From contig CAJURN010000013.1 in the NCBI GenBank assembly GCA_910589055.1, positions 1 to 64,000 of the forward strand: a stretch of DNA of 64,000 nucleotides, in the 5' to 3' direction. The notes below the pieces were generated by a model. It saw only the letters and a program-made list of their open reading frames with translations, did not search any database and had not been told where the DNA came from. Source of the DNA: an uncultured Muribaculaceae bacterium (GTDB taxonomy: Bacteria > Bacteroidota > Bacteroidia > Bacteroidales > Muribaculaceae). The position numbers were made by a program, and so were the translations under genes. Of the stretch, positions 9,901 to 16,471 are shown piece by piece. Positions within the stretch are counted from its first letter, which is position 1. The number at the start of each line of letters is the position of its first letter.

Positions 9901-9960
9901 GCCGCGGCATATTCCGACGATTCTTACTGGCTCAAATTCAAAGCCATCGTGGAAGAATGA
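6955..9960 (+). CDS. Multi-BACON, BspA-type LRR surface lipoprotein
   Basis: 1001 aa from ATG 6955, the start that gives a lipoprotein signal with Cys24 ('LATACGKG') and a Pro/Asn-rich linker. About six BACON-like beta-sandwich repeats follow (roughly residues 45-138, 140-230, 235-320, 327-412, 417-500, 502-590), each about 90 residues, with 'W' near the middle and endings like 'VTQK'. From about 600 to 975 come BspA/LRR_5 repeats ('SIGYYAF', 'TIGRWAF', 'KIGEYAF'), ending in the common 'TLYVPKGSAAAY' module. BACON domains often accompany carbohydrate- or mucin-binding proteins and BspA repeats mediate adhesion; an adhesin or glycan-binding role is inference. No enzymatic domain is visible. 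Confidence 0.85.
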   Translation: MKTKCSLLSMFACACMALMLATACGKGDDPSPNPNPTPNPPDPPVSEESLSFSGTYSSGRADFGADGTTVTVTFNSSGDWNVTVPQASRSWCNASPESGTAGDNQQVQIKVAPNTTYDERNASLTFTTGSLSKTFVVTQKQFDAMLLASSSKVEVEEDGGEFSVTVSSNVDVSYEIPSQYAGWLHFKGKSGSRALADTQFTFTADKNTTGSSRQGSITFSGAGTTEVVNVLQEGGSTLVLSEKEIYVNSQGGRFSVEVRSNCEFSFAVGEGSEWLREDVSRAMSSHTIYFIAEANEDLDSDRRATVTFTSADGSVQDVLTVTQRQKGALVCGAKTLETECAGGTFPIEYSSNGSSVRATVPDWISITNAPATSRAMTSYNIYIKVAPNLSMERREGYVKLSTSDDSARDSVLVTQKGLEYSVTTSIQDGDFPDARSHEFTVEVSSPIEAELEAVAPIEKVSTTRFRIPANYQRGSMGSAAVQIRLAGIVIDPVMVKYAAPVEPTFELDDIRVPAAAGSATVNIKTNTDITASMPSDASWIKLRQVKNAERGLATDSWVFELEENTIPYSRTAVISFYAGNFWSGQAAITQEGATPPVQNEDEVNVSSEGTLEETLGNRMMTVDKLAINGGVNGKDVSTLREMATNGALVELDLSSTELRKDLQNQYYQGDWRPGKMTEDNMIGHYMFYKTNIRSVTLPKNLKSIGYYAFRESQLEEIDIPSGVTFIDEQAFRNCKKLRKAVVPGTVTDIPESCFEGATSLSSVTLGEGIRTIGRWAFVPYQAYTTQGELREIKLPSTLEEIGKMAFLSTKISEIEIPASVTKIGEYAFSECRNLSKVVFNCSMDTLPKRVLHNTLGVQEIVFPRGLKVIGEYALDHIGIEYLTIPEGVTELMTGACNGTARKGLTLPESLEKIGAYALGYRSECTSFTIPSKVSFIGKRAFDGACYIKELHIKNPVPPTRDGEIFFSTFSYADCTLYVPKGSAAAYSDDSYWLKFKAIVEE

Positions 9961-10110
9961 TATAGGCAAAGAAGGCAAAAAGGTGAAAAGGCAAAAAGCT
10001 GAAAGGCAAAAAAGGCAAAGAAGGCAATTGCCTTATTTACCTTTTTGCCTAAATCAAGCCATTATCTTGCCACCTTGCCTTATTTACCTTTTTACCTAAA
10101 ATATAAGAAA
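9961..10110 (+). repeat. AGGCAAA-rich imperfect inverted repeat
   Basis: Seven or so units of AGGCAAA/AAGGCAAAAAGG on the left face TTGCCTTATTTACCTTTTTGCCT-type units on the right, centred on AAGGCAATTGCCTT near 10021-10034. The right arm itself occurs twice ('TTATTTACCTTTTTRCCTAAA'). The segment fills the gap between two surface-protein genes. A related stretch lies at 37107-37217. It could fold into a long hairpin and act as a terminator, but there is no clean T run. Confidence 0.6.
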
Positions 10111-10139
10111 CCATAATAAATAACCTAACTTAATTACTT

Positions 10140-12536
10140 ATGCACCAATCTTTATCTAAAGTTATTCTTGCCTTTGCATGCGTGCTCCCCTGGGGTGCCC
10201 TGTCCGCGCAGGAACCCACCGCCGGCGAGGAAATCGACCTCGGCCTGAGCGTGAACTGGCGCGGCTACAACATCGGCGCCTCAGCCCCCGAAGAAAAAGG
10301 CAACATCTACGCCTACGCTTCCACAAAAGCCGGAGGATATTCAATGATGTACAGTTATCCTTTCTTCAACCAGGTGGACTGGTCTTTCAAGCTCCCCGAA
10401 GGAAACCTCTCGGGCAACACGGACTATGACGCCGCAGCCCTCGAAACCGACGGACGCTGGCAGATGGCTACCCGCCAGCAATGGCAGGAGCTTCTTGACG
10501 GCTGCGACATCACAGCCTACTCCTACAACGGCGTCACCGGCGCCATGCTCACTTCCAAAGTCAACGGCAATTCCATATTCCTGCCCTCGACAACAGTTGG
10601 TTACGGCACATCATGCTGCTACTACACCTCAGAGTCGAACGGTTCAGCACCTTACACCGCAACGTTCTCCACAAACGCCTACATACCATCAGAAGTCGAG
10701 CTCCAGGAATATCAGATGAATCAGAAGGGTCCCTGGATCGGACTTCCCTTGCGTCCCGTGTGCGAGAAATATGAGGGCGAGCCTCTTGAGGCTATCAGCC
10801 TGACCGCCGAAAAAACCGAGATCTTCGCCGGAACATCCACGCAGCTTACAGCCTCATCCGTTCCTGCCGACGTGCCCATGAGCCTGAGCTACACATCAAG
10901 CGACGAAAGCATCGCCACAGTGTCGGAAAAAGGCCATGTTGCCGCACCTTACGGTACTGATGGCGGCACTGTCACCATCACTGTGACAAGCGGCGAAATC
11001 TCAGCCACCATTGAAATTACCGTGACAGCCGTCGAGACCGACCCGACGGAAGAAGTGGTTGACCTCGGACTGAGCGTGGAATGGTGCAGCACCAACCTCG
11101 GAGCAGACGAAAGCGACCCCTGCGGATGGCTCTATCCTTTCTGCTACTACGAACGCACCGTGCTGTCCAACGCTTTCAGCTACAAGTTCTACCGCCAGAG
11201 CACATCCAAATATGATTTTCCCGAAGAATTCTTCGGCGGCAACACCGGTTATGACGCCGTGGCCTACAACCGGACGCGCACCGACTACGCAGGCGAACGC
11301 CTTCCCTCGATGGCCGAAGTAAAGGAACTTGTCGAGAATTGCGATATCCACTACTCATTCACCGGCGACGCATCAGCTCCCGAATCGCGCACGATGCTTT
11401 TCGTGTCGAAAATCAACGGCAAAGCAATCAGCTTCCCCATGTCGGGAAGTTCGGAGATAATCTACTCCGGCTCTACAAATCCCGACAAGAACGCCGCTTA
11501 TGCCCTCTATCTCATGTCAAACCCCGTATCGGCTGAATGTACCGAAATCACAGCTCCGTGGCACTCCTACCCCTTGCGCGGTGTTGTGCCCCCTTCCACC
11601 ACTCCCAAGCTCAAAGAAATCGAGCTTAACCTCACCGAAGCCGAGGTGTTCGTGGACAATACCGTACGACTGATTGCCACACCCCTGCCCGTGGGTGCGG
11701 AACTCACCGACCTCAAATGGACCTCCGACAACGAAGAAGTTGCAACCGTAGCCGCTGACGGAACCGTCACAGGCATCAGCGAAGGCGAGGCCGTAATCAC
11801 CGCCACCTCCGGCAAAATCTCCGCTTCCTGCACAGTCACAGTAGTGGCCGTAAACCTCGCCGATGGCGACTACGTGGACATGGGCACCGACATCCTCTGG
11901 AGCACCCGCGAACTCAACGCGCCCTCCCAGGCCGACAACGGAAGTCTCTACTACTTCGGCAACCTCACCCCGGCCACTTCCATAGCCTCAAACCAGGCTG
12001 CATGGGTTGATCCCGGAATCGACGTAATCGGCGGCACGGAATTCGACCCCGCACACGTAGAACTCGGCAACGGATGGCGCATGCCCACTAAGAGCGAGCT
12101 CCTTAACCTCGCCGCAAACTGCCGGATTGAATGGATTACCTACCGCGGACACCGTGGCGTGCTTCTCACATCCGAAATCAACGGCAACCGCATGTTCTGC
12201 CCCATGCCTTCCGGAACATCCTATGTATTCTATATGGGCGACGCACTCGAACGCGGCAATTCCTCCGACGGCTCGCCCACAGTGCCGGGTCTTTACATCG
12301 CAGTGACTCAAGCCAGTATTTCGGCAGTGCGCGCCTGGGCACCCCGCCCCATCCGTCCGGTCAACACACTCCTGCACGTAGGCGTTGAAGGAGTCTCCAC
12401 CGACACCGAAGCAGCAGAAATCGTTGCCATCCACTCTCTCGATGGCCGCTCAATCTCACTCTCCGCTCCCCTCACCTCCGGCATCTACATCATCACCCGC
12501 TCCAACGGCACCACCTCCAAGCAGGTTGTGAAGTAA
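10140..12536 (+). CDS. Secreted modular Big_2 protein with T9SS C-terminal tail
   Basis: 798 aa with an N-terminal signal peptide ('VILAFACVLPWGALSAQ'). Three related ~170-residue modules begin with 'VDLGLSV.W' or 'VDMGTDILW' (about residues 30, 303 and 574) and contain 'GRWQMATRQQWQELL'/'RMPTKSELLNL' and 'KINGKAISFP'-type motifs, similar to the Fibrobacter paralogous (FISUMP-like) domain. They alternate with two Ig-like Big_2 domains (about 215-300 and 489-570). The last ~45 residues ('IHSLDGRS...GIYIITRS..') resemble a T9SS type-A sorting domain, so export to the surface is inferred. The tail is nearly identical to that of the next gene. Function unknown. Confidence 0.8.
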   Translation: MHQSLSKVILAFACVLPWGALSAQEPTAGEEIDLGLSVNWRGYNIGASAPEEKGNIYAYASTKAGGYSMMYSYPFFNQVDWSFKLPEGNLSGNTDYDAAALETDGRWQMATRQQWQELLDGCDITAYSYNGVTGAMLTSKVNGNSIFLPSTTVGYGTSCCYYTSESNGSAPYTATFSTNAYIPSEVELQEYQMNQKGPWIGLPLRPVCEKYEGEPLEAISLTAEKTEIFAGTSTQLTASSVPADVPMSLSYTSSDESIATVSEKGHVAAPYGTDGGTVTITVTSGEISATIEITVTAVETDPTEEVVDLGLSVEWCSTNLGADESDPCGWLYPFCYYERTVLSNAFSYKFYRQSTSKYDFPEEFFGGNTGYDAVAYNRTRTDYAGERLPSMAEVKELVENCDIHYSFTGDASAPESRTMLFVSKINGKAISFPMSGSSEIIYSGSTNPDKNAAYALYLMSNPVSAECTEITAPWHSYPLRGVVPPSTTPKLKEIELNLTEAEVFVDNTVRLIATPLPVGAELTDLKWTSDNEEVATVAADGTVTGISEGEAVITATSGKISASCTVTVVAVNLADGDYVDMGTDILWSTRELNAPSQADNGSLYYFGNLTPATSIASNQAAWVDPGIDVIGGTEFDPAHVELGNGWRMPTKSELLNLAANCRIEWITYRGHRGVLLTSEINGNRMFCPMPSGTSYVFYMGDALERGNSSDGSPTVPGLYIAVTQASISAVRAWAPRPIRPVNTLLHVGVEGVSTDTEAAEIVAIHSLDGRSISLSAPLTSGIYIITRSNGTTSKQVVK
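12468..12536 (+). repeat. Near-identical T9SS-tail coding repeat, copy 1
   Basis: The last 69 nt of this gene differ at only about three positions from 14857-14925, the end of the next gene. They encode the same 'PGIYIIT.SNGTTSKQVVK' sorting tail. Confidence 0.8.
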
Positions 12537-12615
12537 AGCCCAACGGAAGAAGCTCATCCGGCGCTGCATGCAAGCGAGAGACTGCAGTCCCACACCCGCA
12601 GGCTACCAGCGGAGC

Positions 12616-12830
12616 CGGCTTTCAACGAAAGCCGCCAATAATAGCACCGGAGGTGCTTCCTCATCAGAGAACCCCACGCTGAAGCGTGGGGACTCAGCAG
12701 CCCCGACACATAGCCTCGGAGAAGCGTCTTATGGTATCATCAAGCGTCTCTCCGAGACTTCCGCCACATGTCGGGTCTTTCCCCACGCTGAAGCGTGGGG
12801 TTTTCTAATAAACGAGTGCCTCCGGCACTC
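12616..12830. repeat. Cluster of REP-like palindromes
   Basis: Short perfect or near-perfect palindromes in series: CGGCTTTCAACGAAAGCCG 12616-12634; AGCACCGGAGGTGCT 12643-12657; CCCCACGCTGAAGCGTGGGG at 12672-12691 and again at 12781-12800 followed by TTTT; between them a large hairpin with CCCGACA/TGTCGGG and CTCGGAGA/TCTCCGAG arms (about 12700-12777); GAGTGCCTCCGGCACTC 12814-12830. The second CCCCACGC copy plus TTTT can also act as a terminator. Two of the elements recur at 14980-15028. Confidence 0.75.
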
Positions 12831-12861
12831 CCAATCCGAAACATAATCTAATAATTTAATA

Positions 12862-14925
12862 ATGAACTTTTCTACTCTATCGAAAACCCTGACTGTTGCC
12901 GCAGCGGCGGTGATGCTCGCTCCGCTTGCCGCCCATGGCGAATATCAGTGCAAAGAGGGTGAAAACGGAATTTGCGTAAAATGGGATGACGAACACGACG
13001 ACAATACATGTTGGGTGACGAATCCCGGTAACGCCGACCCCTTCGGAACTCTCCCGGCCTACTCGGGCAAAATCGTGATTCCGGAGCGTGTGATTGGCCG
13101 CAAGGTCGTTGGCATCGAAGCTATTGCCTTCAGCGGATGCACCAACCTCACCGAAATCACCATCCCGGGTACGGTACACACAATCCGCTCCGGCTCCTTC
13201 TCCGGGTGCACCGGCCTGCGCGTGGTGTCCTTCCTGCCTGGCGACACTACTTTACGCTTGGAACAGGCCCGTATGTTTTGGGACACCACTCTCGATTCGG
13301 TCTATATCGACCGTGATATAAAAAGCAATGGCCGCACATTCAACCTCTATGCCGGCACCACGTCCATAAAAATCGGACCGAATATATCAGATTTACCTGA
13401 CAAGCTGATTAACGACTGCGGCACAATCAAACGGCTCGTGATTCCTAACACCATCATAAACATTGGCGCGGATGCCTTCGACAACACTACAATCGAAGAG
13501 TTGATATTCGAAAGCGGTACAGATACCCTTACCAACGGCGGAAAGTATCTTAGCTTTGCCAATGCCAAGAAAGTATTTCTTGACCGCCCTACAACTTATT
13601 ATTTCAGAAATTCCGGGAAACTGCAATATATCAAGGCCGGCCCGAATTTTGAAAAGTTTGATGTAATGTGGATTAATAATGAAGGGACATTTAAAAGAAA
13701 CAAGAATCTTAAGGTCGCCGACCTCGCTTGCGCCCGCATTGAACGCAGTTCATTCGTTGAATGTGACAGCCTCCATACACTTATACTCCGTGAAGGCGTA
13801 ACAAATATAGGACAGGCAGCTTTTAAAGCCTGTATATCTCTGACGGAAGTAACATTTCCCAACTCGTTTACGAATATCGACGAGAAATACGGTGCGTATG
13901 GCGACGGCCAGTTCAACGGCTGCACTTCGCTTAAAACAGTCAACAACCTGAATTGTGAATATATACCAGGGTCGATGTTCAGAGGCTGTACATCCTTGCC
14001 CGAAATTACATTCGGTCCGGATGTAAAAGTAATCAAAGGCGGAGCCTTGCGAGAATGTACGTCTTTAAAGTCCCTGACAATTCCGGCAAACGTAGATGAA
14101 ATTTGGGAATCTATTATAGAAAATTGCGATTCTTTGGAAGAACTGATTTTTGAAGATTGCGAGAAAGCCATTGATACTCACGGTTTAGGATGGCGTACGC
14201 CAATCAAAAAGATTTATCTCGGACGAAATATCACTAACAATGGAGGTCTTAGTCTTGTCTACCATTCTCCTCTTGCCGACGAGCGTTGCGGCGAAGAATT
14301 TGAGTTCGGCCCTATGGTGACTAAGATTCCCAATTCCTGTCTCCGCCACGCCCTGCATCTCACCGATGTAACCATAGGCACAGGTGTAGACACAATCGAA
14401 TCGCGCGCTTTCCGCGAGTGTCATGCCCTCAAGGAAATCTTCATTCCCAAGAATGTAAAGTTGATTCAAGGCGAAGCCTTCGGCTACTGCTCCTCTCTCG
14501 AAAAAATCATCATCGAGACTCCGGATGCACCCATTTCACGCAGCGCCGAGTCGGAGACAGCCGTATTCGAGAGTAACGCCTTCATCGGCAGCCCTGCAAT
14601 CAGCGAAATCGTGCTCATCGGCAACACCATGCCTCAAATCGACCCCAAGACCTTCCCCGAAGAAGTATATGCCAACGCAAAACTCCTCGTACCCGAAGGT
14701 CAGAAGGAACAGTACAAGGCTGACGCCGCATGGGGTAAGTTCAACTATGTTGAAGAGCTGCAACCCACAGGCATCAACACACCCGAAGCGGCAGATGAAG
14801 CCGCCGAAATCACCGCCATCCACACCATCGACGGTACCTCGGTATCCCTCTCCGCACCCCTCACCCCCGGCATCTACATCATCACCTACTCCAACGGCAC
14901 CACCTCCAAGCAGGTTGTGAAGTAA
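12862..14925 (+). CDS. Secreted BspA-type LRR protein with T9SS C-terminal tail
   Basis: 687 aa with signal peptide 'LTVAAAAVMLAPLAAHG'. Residues ~60-630 are BspA/LRR_5 repeats ('EITIPGTVHTIRSGSFSGC', 'SLTIPANVDEIW', 'DTIESRAFREC'), ending with a 'AKLLVPEGQKEQYKADAAW' module like that at the end of the 6955 gene. The final ~40 residues are the sorting tail shared with the preceding gene. BspA-type proteins bind host or microbial surfaces in studied oral Bacteroidales; the ligand here is unknown. The stretch 13560-14250 reads more A+T-rich than its ends. No enzyme motif is visible. Confidence 0.82.
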   Translation: MNFSTLSKTLTVAAAAVMLAPLAAHGEYQCKEGENGICVKWDDEHDDNTCWVTNPGNADPFGTLPAYSGKIVIPERVIGRKVVGIEAIAFSGCTNLTEITIPGTVHTIRSGSFSGCTGLRVVSFLPGDTTLRLEQARMFWDTTLDSVYIDRDIKSNGRTFNLYAGTTSIKIGPNISDLPDKLINDCGTIKRLVIPNTIINIGADAFDNTTIEELIFESGTDTLTNGGKYLSFANAKKVFLDRPTTYYFRNSGKLQYIKAGPNFEKFDVMWINNEGTFKRNKNLKVADLACARIERSSFVECDSLHTLILREGVTNIGQAAFKACISLTEVTFPNSFTNIDEKYGAYGDGQFNGCTSLKTVNNLNCEYIPGSMFRGCTSLPEITFGPDVKVIKGGALRECTSLKSLTIPANVDEIWESIIENCDSLEELIFEDCEKAIDTHGLGWRTPIKKIYLGRNITNNGGLSLVYHSPLADERCGEEFEFGPMVTKIPNSCLRHALHLTDVTIGTGVDTIESRAFRECHALKEIFIPKNVKLIQGEAFGYCSSLEKIIIETPDAPISRSAESETAVFESNAFIGSPAISEIVLIGNTMPQIDPKTFPEEVYANAKLLVPEGQKEQYKADAAWGKFNYVEELQPTGINTPEAADEAAEITAIHTIDGTSVSLSAPLTPGIYIITYSNGTTSKQVVK
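14857..14925 (+). repeat. Near-identical T9SS-tail coding repeat, copy 2
   Basis: Partner of 12468-12536. The flanking upstream codons ('IHTIDGTSVSLSAPLT' versus 'IHSLDGRSISLSAPLT') diverge more, so the similarity is concentrated at the very 3' end of both genes and continues loosely into the downstream palindromes. Confidence 0.8.
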
Positions 14926-14979
14926 TGCCAATCGGAAGAAACACTTCCATACGCTGCATACAAGCGATAGCCGCGCAAC

Positions 14980-15028
14980 AGCACCGGAGGTGCTTCCTCA
15001 TTAGAGAACCCCACGCTTCAGCGTTGGG
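14980..15028. repeat. REP-like palindrome pair, second locus
   Basis: AGCACCGGAGGTGCT 14980-14994 and CCCCACGCTTCAGCGTTGGG 15009-15028 are in the same order and nearly the same spacing as at 12643-12691, joined by 'TCCTCATTAGAGAA' (versus 'TCCTCATCAGAGAA'). The four-base loop of the second palindrome is TTCA here and TGAA in the first cluster, i.e. reverse-complemented. Confidence 0.7.
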
Positions 15029-15125
15029 ACTCCGGCACTCCCACAACTTGAAAATGAACTGTTTATATTATATGTGGATATAAATTAAAGGGAGCTTCCA
15101 AGTCCCCCTATGTTTGTCCAACTCC

Positions 15126-15155
15126 ATCGCCCGGCTTACGAGTCGGGCGATTTTT
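15126..15155 (+). terminator. Terminator upstream of the HTH/DUF3990 operon
   Basis: Stem ATCGCCCG / CGGGCGAT with a short loop and TTTTT. It lies 200 nt after the LRR gene and before the next promoter, insulating the two units. The stretch 15040-15125 holds nothing else I recognise. Confidence 0.8.
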
Positions 15156-15190
15156 GTGTTGTGACTTCAACAATTTTCCCACATGACATG

Positions 15191-15221
15191 TTGCTAATAT
15201 TGGAAACTTTTAATATCTTTG
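15191..15221 (+). promoter_or_regulatory. Sigma-ABfr promoter of the HTH-DUF3990 operon
   Basis: TTGC at 15191-15194, 19-nt spacer, TATCTTTG at 15214-15221. This gives a 5' UTR of about 15 nt before ATG 15243 and argues against the alternative TTG start at 15219, which lies inside the promoter. Confidence 0.7.
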
Positions 15222-15242
15222 CTCCTGATAAATAGAAAAGCT

Positions 15243-15671
15243 ATGGCTGATAGAATTGATGAGATAGGAACTCTTTTCCTTTTGCGCAGGAAAGAGCTTG
15301 GTCTTACCCAAGAACAGTTGGGTGAGAAAGTAGGCGTAACCAAATCGGAAATATCCAAAATAGAAAATGGCCGAGGTATCACTTTCGCCACTATCAACAA
15401 ACTTTCCGATGCCTTAGGAGTGTCGGCTCAGGTTGTTTTGAAGCCCGACGTTACTGTTTCGCCCGATGTGATTCATTATATAGTAATGAGTCTCGGAATG
15501 TTTGCCCGCAAATACAATTTGACAAAAAAGGAGGCTTGCAACTACCTGGCTCGATTCAAAGGCTTGGATTTCTCAATACGCAACTATGAAGCGGAGCACC
15601 AGCTTTCTTTGCAGGAGTGTGTTGAAGATATGGCTGCCATATGTCAGAGAAATGGAGGAAAAGTATCATGA
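15243..15671 (+). CDS. HTH (XRE) - DUF3791 protein, predicted antitoxin/repressor
   Basis: 142 aa from ATG 15243. Residues ~8-66 form an XRE-type helix-turn-helix ('LGLTQEQLGEKVGVTKSEISKIENG'-type pattern). Residues ~76-135 match the DUF3791 pattern ('YIVMSLGMFARKYNLTKKEA', 'YEAEHQLSLQECVEDM'). DUF3791 genes usually neighbour DUF3990 genes. The stop overlaps the next ATG (ATGA), so translation is coupled. By analogy to type II toxin-antitoxin operons it probably neutralises the next gene product and represses the operon; this is inference from context. Confidence 0.82.
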   Translation: MADRIDEIGTLFLLRRKELGLTQEQLGEKVGVTKSEISKIENGRGITFATINKLSDALGVSAQVVLKPDVTVSPDVIHYIVMSLGMFARKYNLTKKEACNYLARFKGLDFSIRNYEAEHQLSLQECVEDMAAICQRNGGKVS

Positions 15672-16141
15672 TATTATACCACGGCTCAAACAAGCCCATC
15701 GCCGAAATAGATTTATCACAAGGCAAGAAGTACAAGGACTTCGGCCAAGGCTTTTACACCACCCACATCAGGGAGCAAGCCGAATATTGGTCGAAGCGAA
15801 TTGCCGACCGCTTCGGCGGCACACCTACCGTAACTGAATTTGAGTTCAATCTCGAAGCCGCTGTTGCCGAAGGATTGAATGTGAAAGTGTTTGAGAATCC
15901 TGATAAGGAGTGGGCATTGTTTGTGATGGCAAACCGACGGCAGGATGGCGACGAATTCCATCATGACTACGATATCGTGATCGGCCCGGTGGCTGATGAC
16001 AAGATGGCGCGCCTGTTCGGACTCTATGACATGGAAATCATCGACCTCGATGCTGTCGTAGCCGGACTGATTTACAAAGACCTCAATTCGCAATATTTCT
16101 TTGCGACTGAAAAATCGCTGAAATACATCAAACGGAAATGA
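15668..16141 (+). CDS. DUF3990 ADP-ribosyltransferase-like protein, predicted toxin
   Basis: 157 aa from ATG 15668 (4-nt overlap with the HTH gene; an upstream in-frame ATG at 15641 lies inside that gene and adds no family sequence). The start 'LYHGSNKPI' (His5, Gly6) and 'KDFGQGFYTT' (residues 23-32) are the NAD-binding motifs typical of the ART/PARP-like fold of DUF3990; the C-terminal 'QYFFATEKSLKYI' (142-154) has a candidate catalytic Gln/Glu. It probably transfers ADP-ribose to a cellular target; target unknown. The middle gene of a tightly overlapped three-gene operon, it is most likely the toxic component. Confidence 0.82.
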   Translation: MILYHGSNKPIAEIDLSQGKKYKDFGQGFYTTHIREQAEYWSKRIADRFGGTPTVTEFEFNLEAAVAEGLNVKVFENPDKEWALFVMANRRQDGDEFHHDYDIVIGPVADDKMARLFGLYDMEIIDLDAVVAGLIYKDLNSQYFFATEKSLKYIKRK

Positions 16142-16380
16142 AACAGCAGAACAACAATTTTGATTTTCTTGTGGAATACATCACGTCGCGTGTTGTTGAA
16201 TGGATCATGCGCGATATGAATATCGGGCTGGAAGAGGCGTTGCTCCTGTTCCATAATTCAGAGACGCTCGACAAGCTATGCGAGCAGCGAACCGACCTCT
16301 ACATAGAGAGTCCGGCTTATATCTATGATTTGCTGAAAGAGGAACTCCGCCGCGGCACCCTGCGCGGTATGACAGAGTAG
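16138..16380 (+). CDS. Small DUF3791-like protein, third gene of the DUF3990 operon
   Basis: 80 aa. Starts with a 4-nt ATGA overlap with the DUF3990 gene. All-helical, acidic and basic mixed, with 'MNIGLEEALLLFHNSETLDKL' and 'YIYDLLKEEL', resembling short Bacteroidales proteins that accompany DUF3990. No signal peptide, TM segment or enzyme motif. It may be a second antitoxin or a chaperone-like partner; the sequence does not decide. About 60 nt then separate it from the lepA promoter. Confidence 0.7.
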   Translation: MKQQNNNFDFLVEYITSRVVEWIMRDMNIGLEEALLLFHNSETLDKLCEQRTDLYIESPAYIYDLLKEELRRGTLRGMTE

Positions 16381-16440
16381 TTTGACGGCGTCCTTGCGAC
16401 ATAAATTTAAAGAGTTTCTGAATTTCTCGGGGATTTTCAC

Positions 16441-16448
16441 TAATTTTG
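16441..16448 (+). promoter_or_regulatory. -7 element of lepA
   Basis: TAATTTTG matches TAnnTTTG, with only a weak TTTC at 16415 as -33. It predicts transcription starting close to 16455, which favours ATG 16472 over ATG 16457. Confidence 0.55.
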
Positions 16449-16471
16449 CACATTAAATGTATTTCCATAAA

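Noticed and set aside
12568..12846. A 92-codon open frame on the plus strand
   Set aside because: It is made almost entirely of the palindromic repeats between two genes and the translated sequence has no protein-like features.
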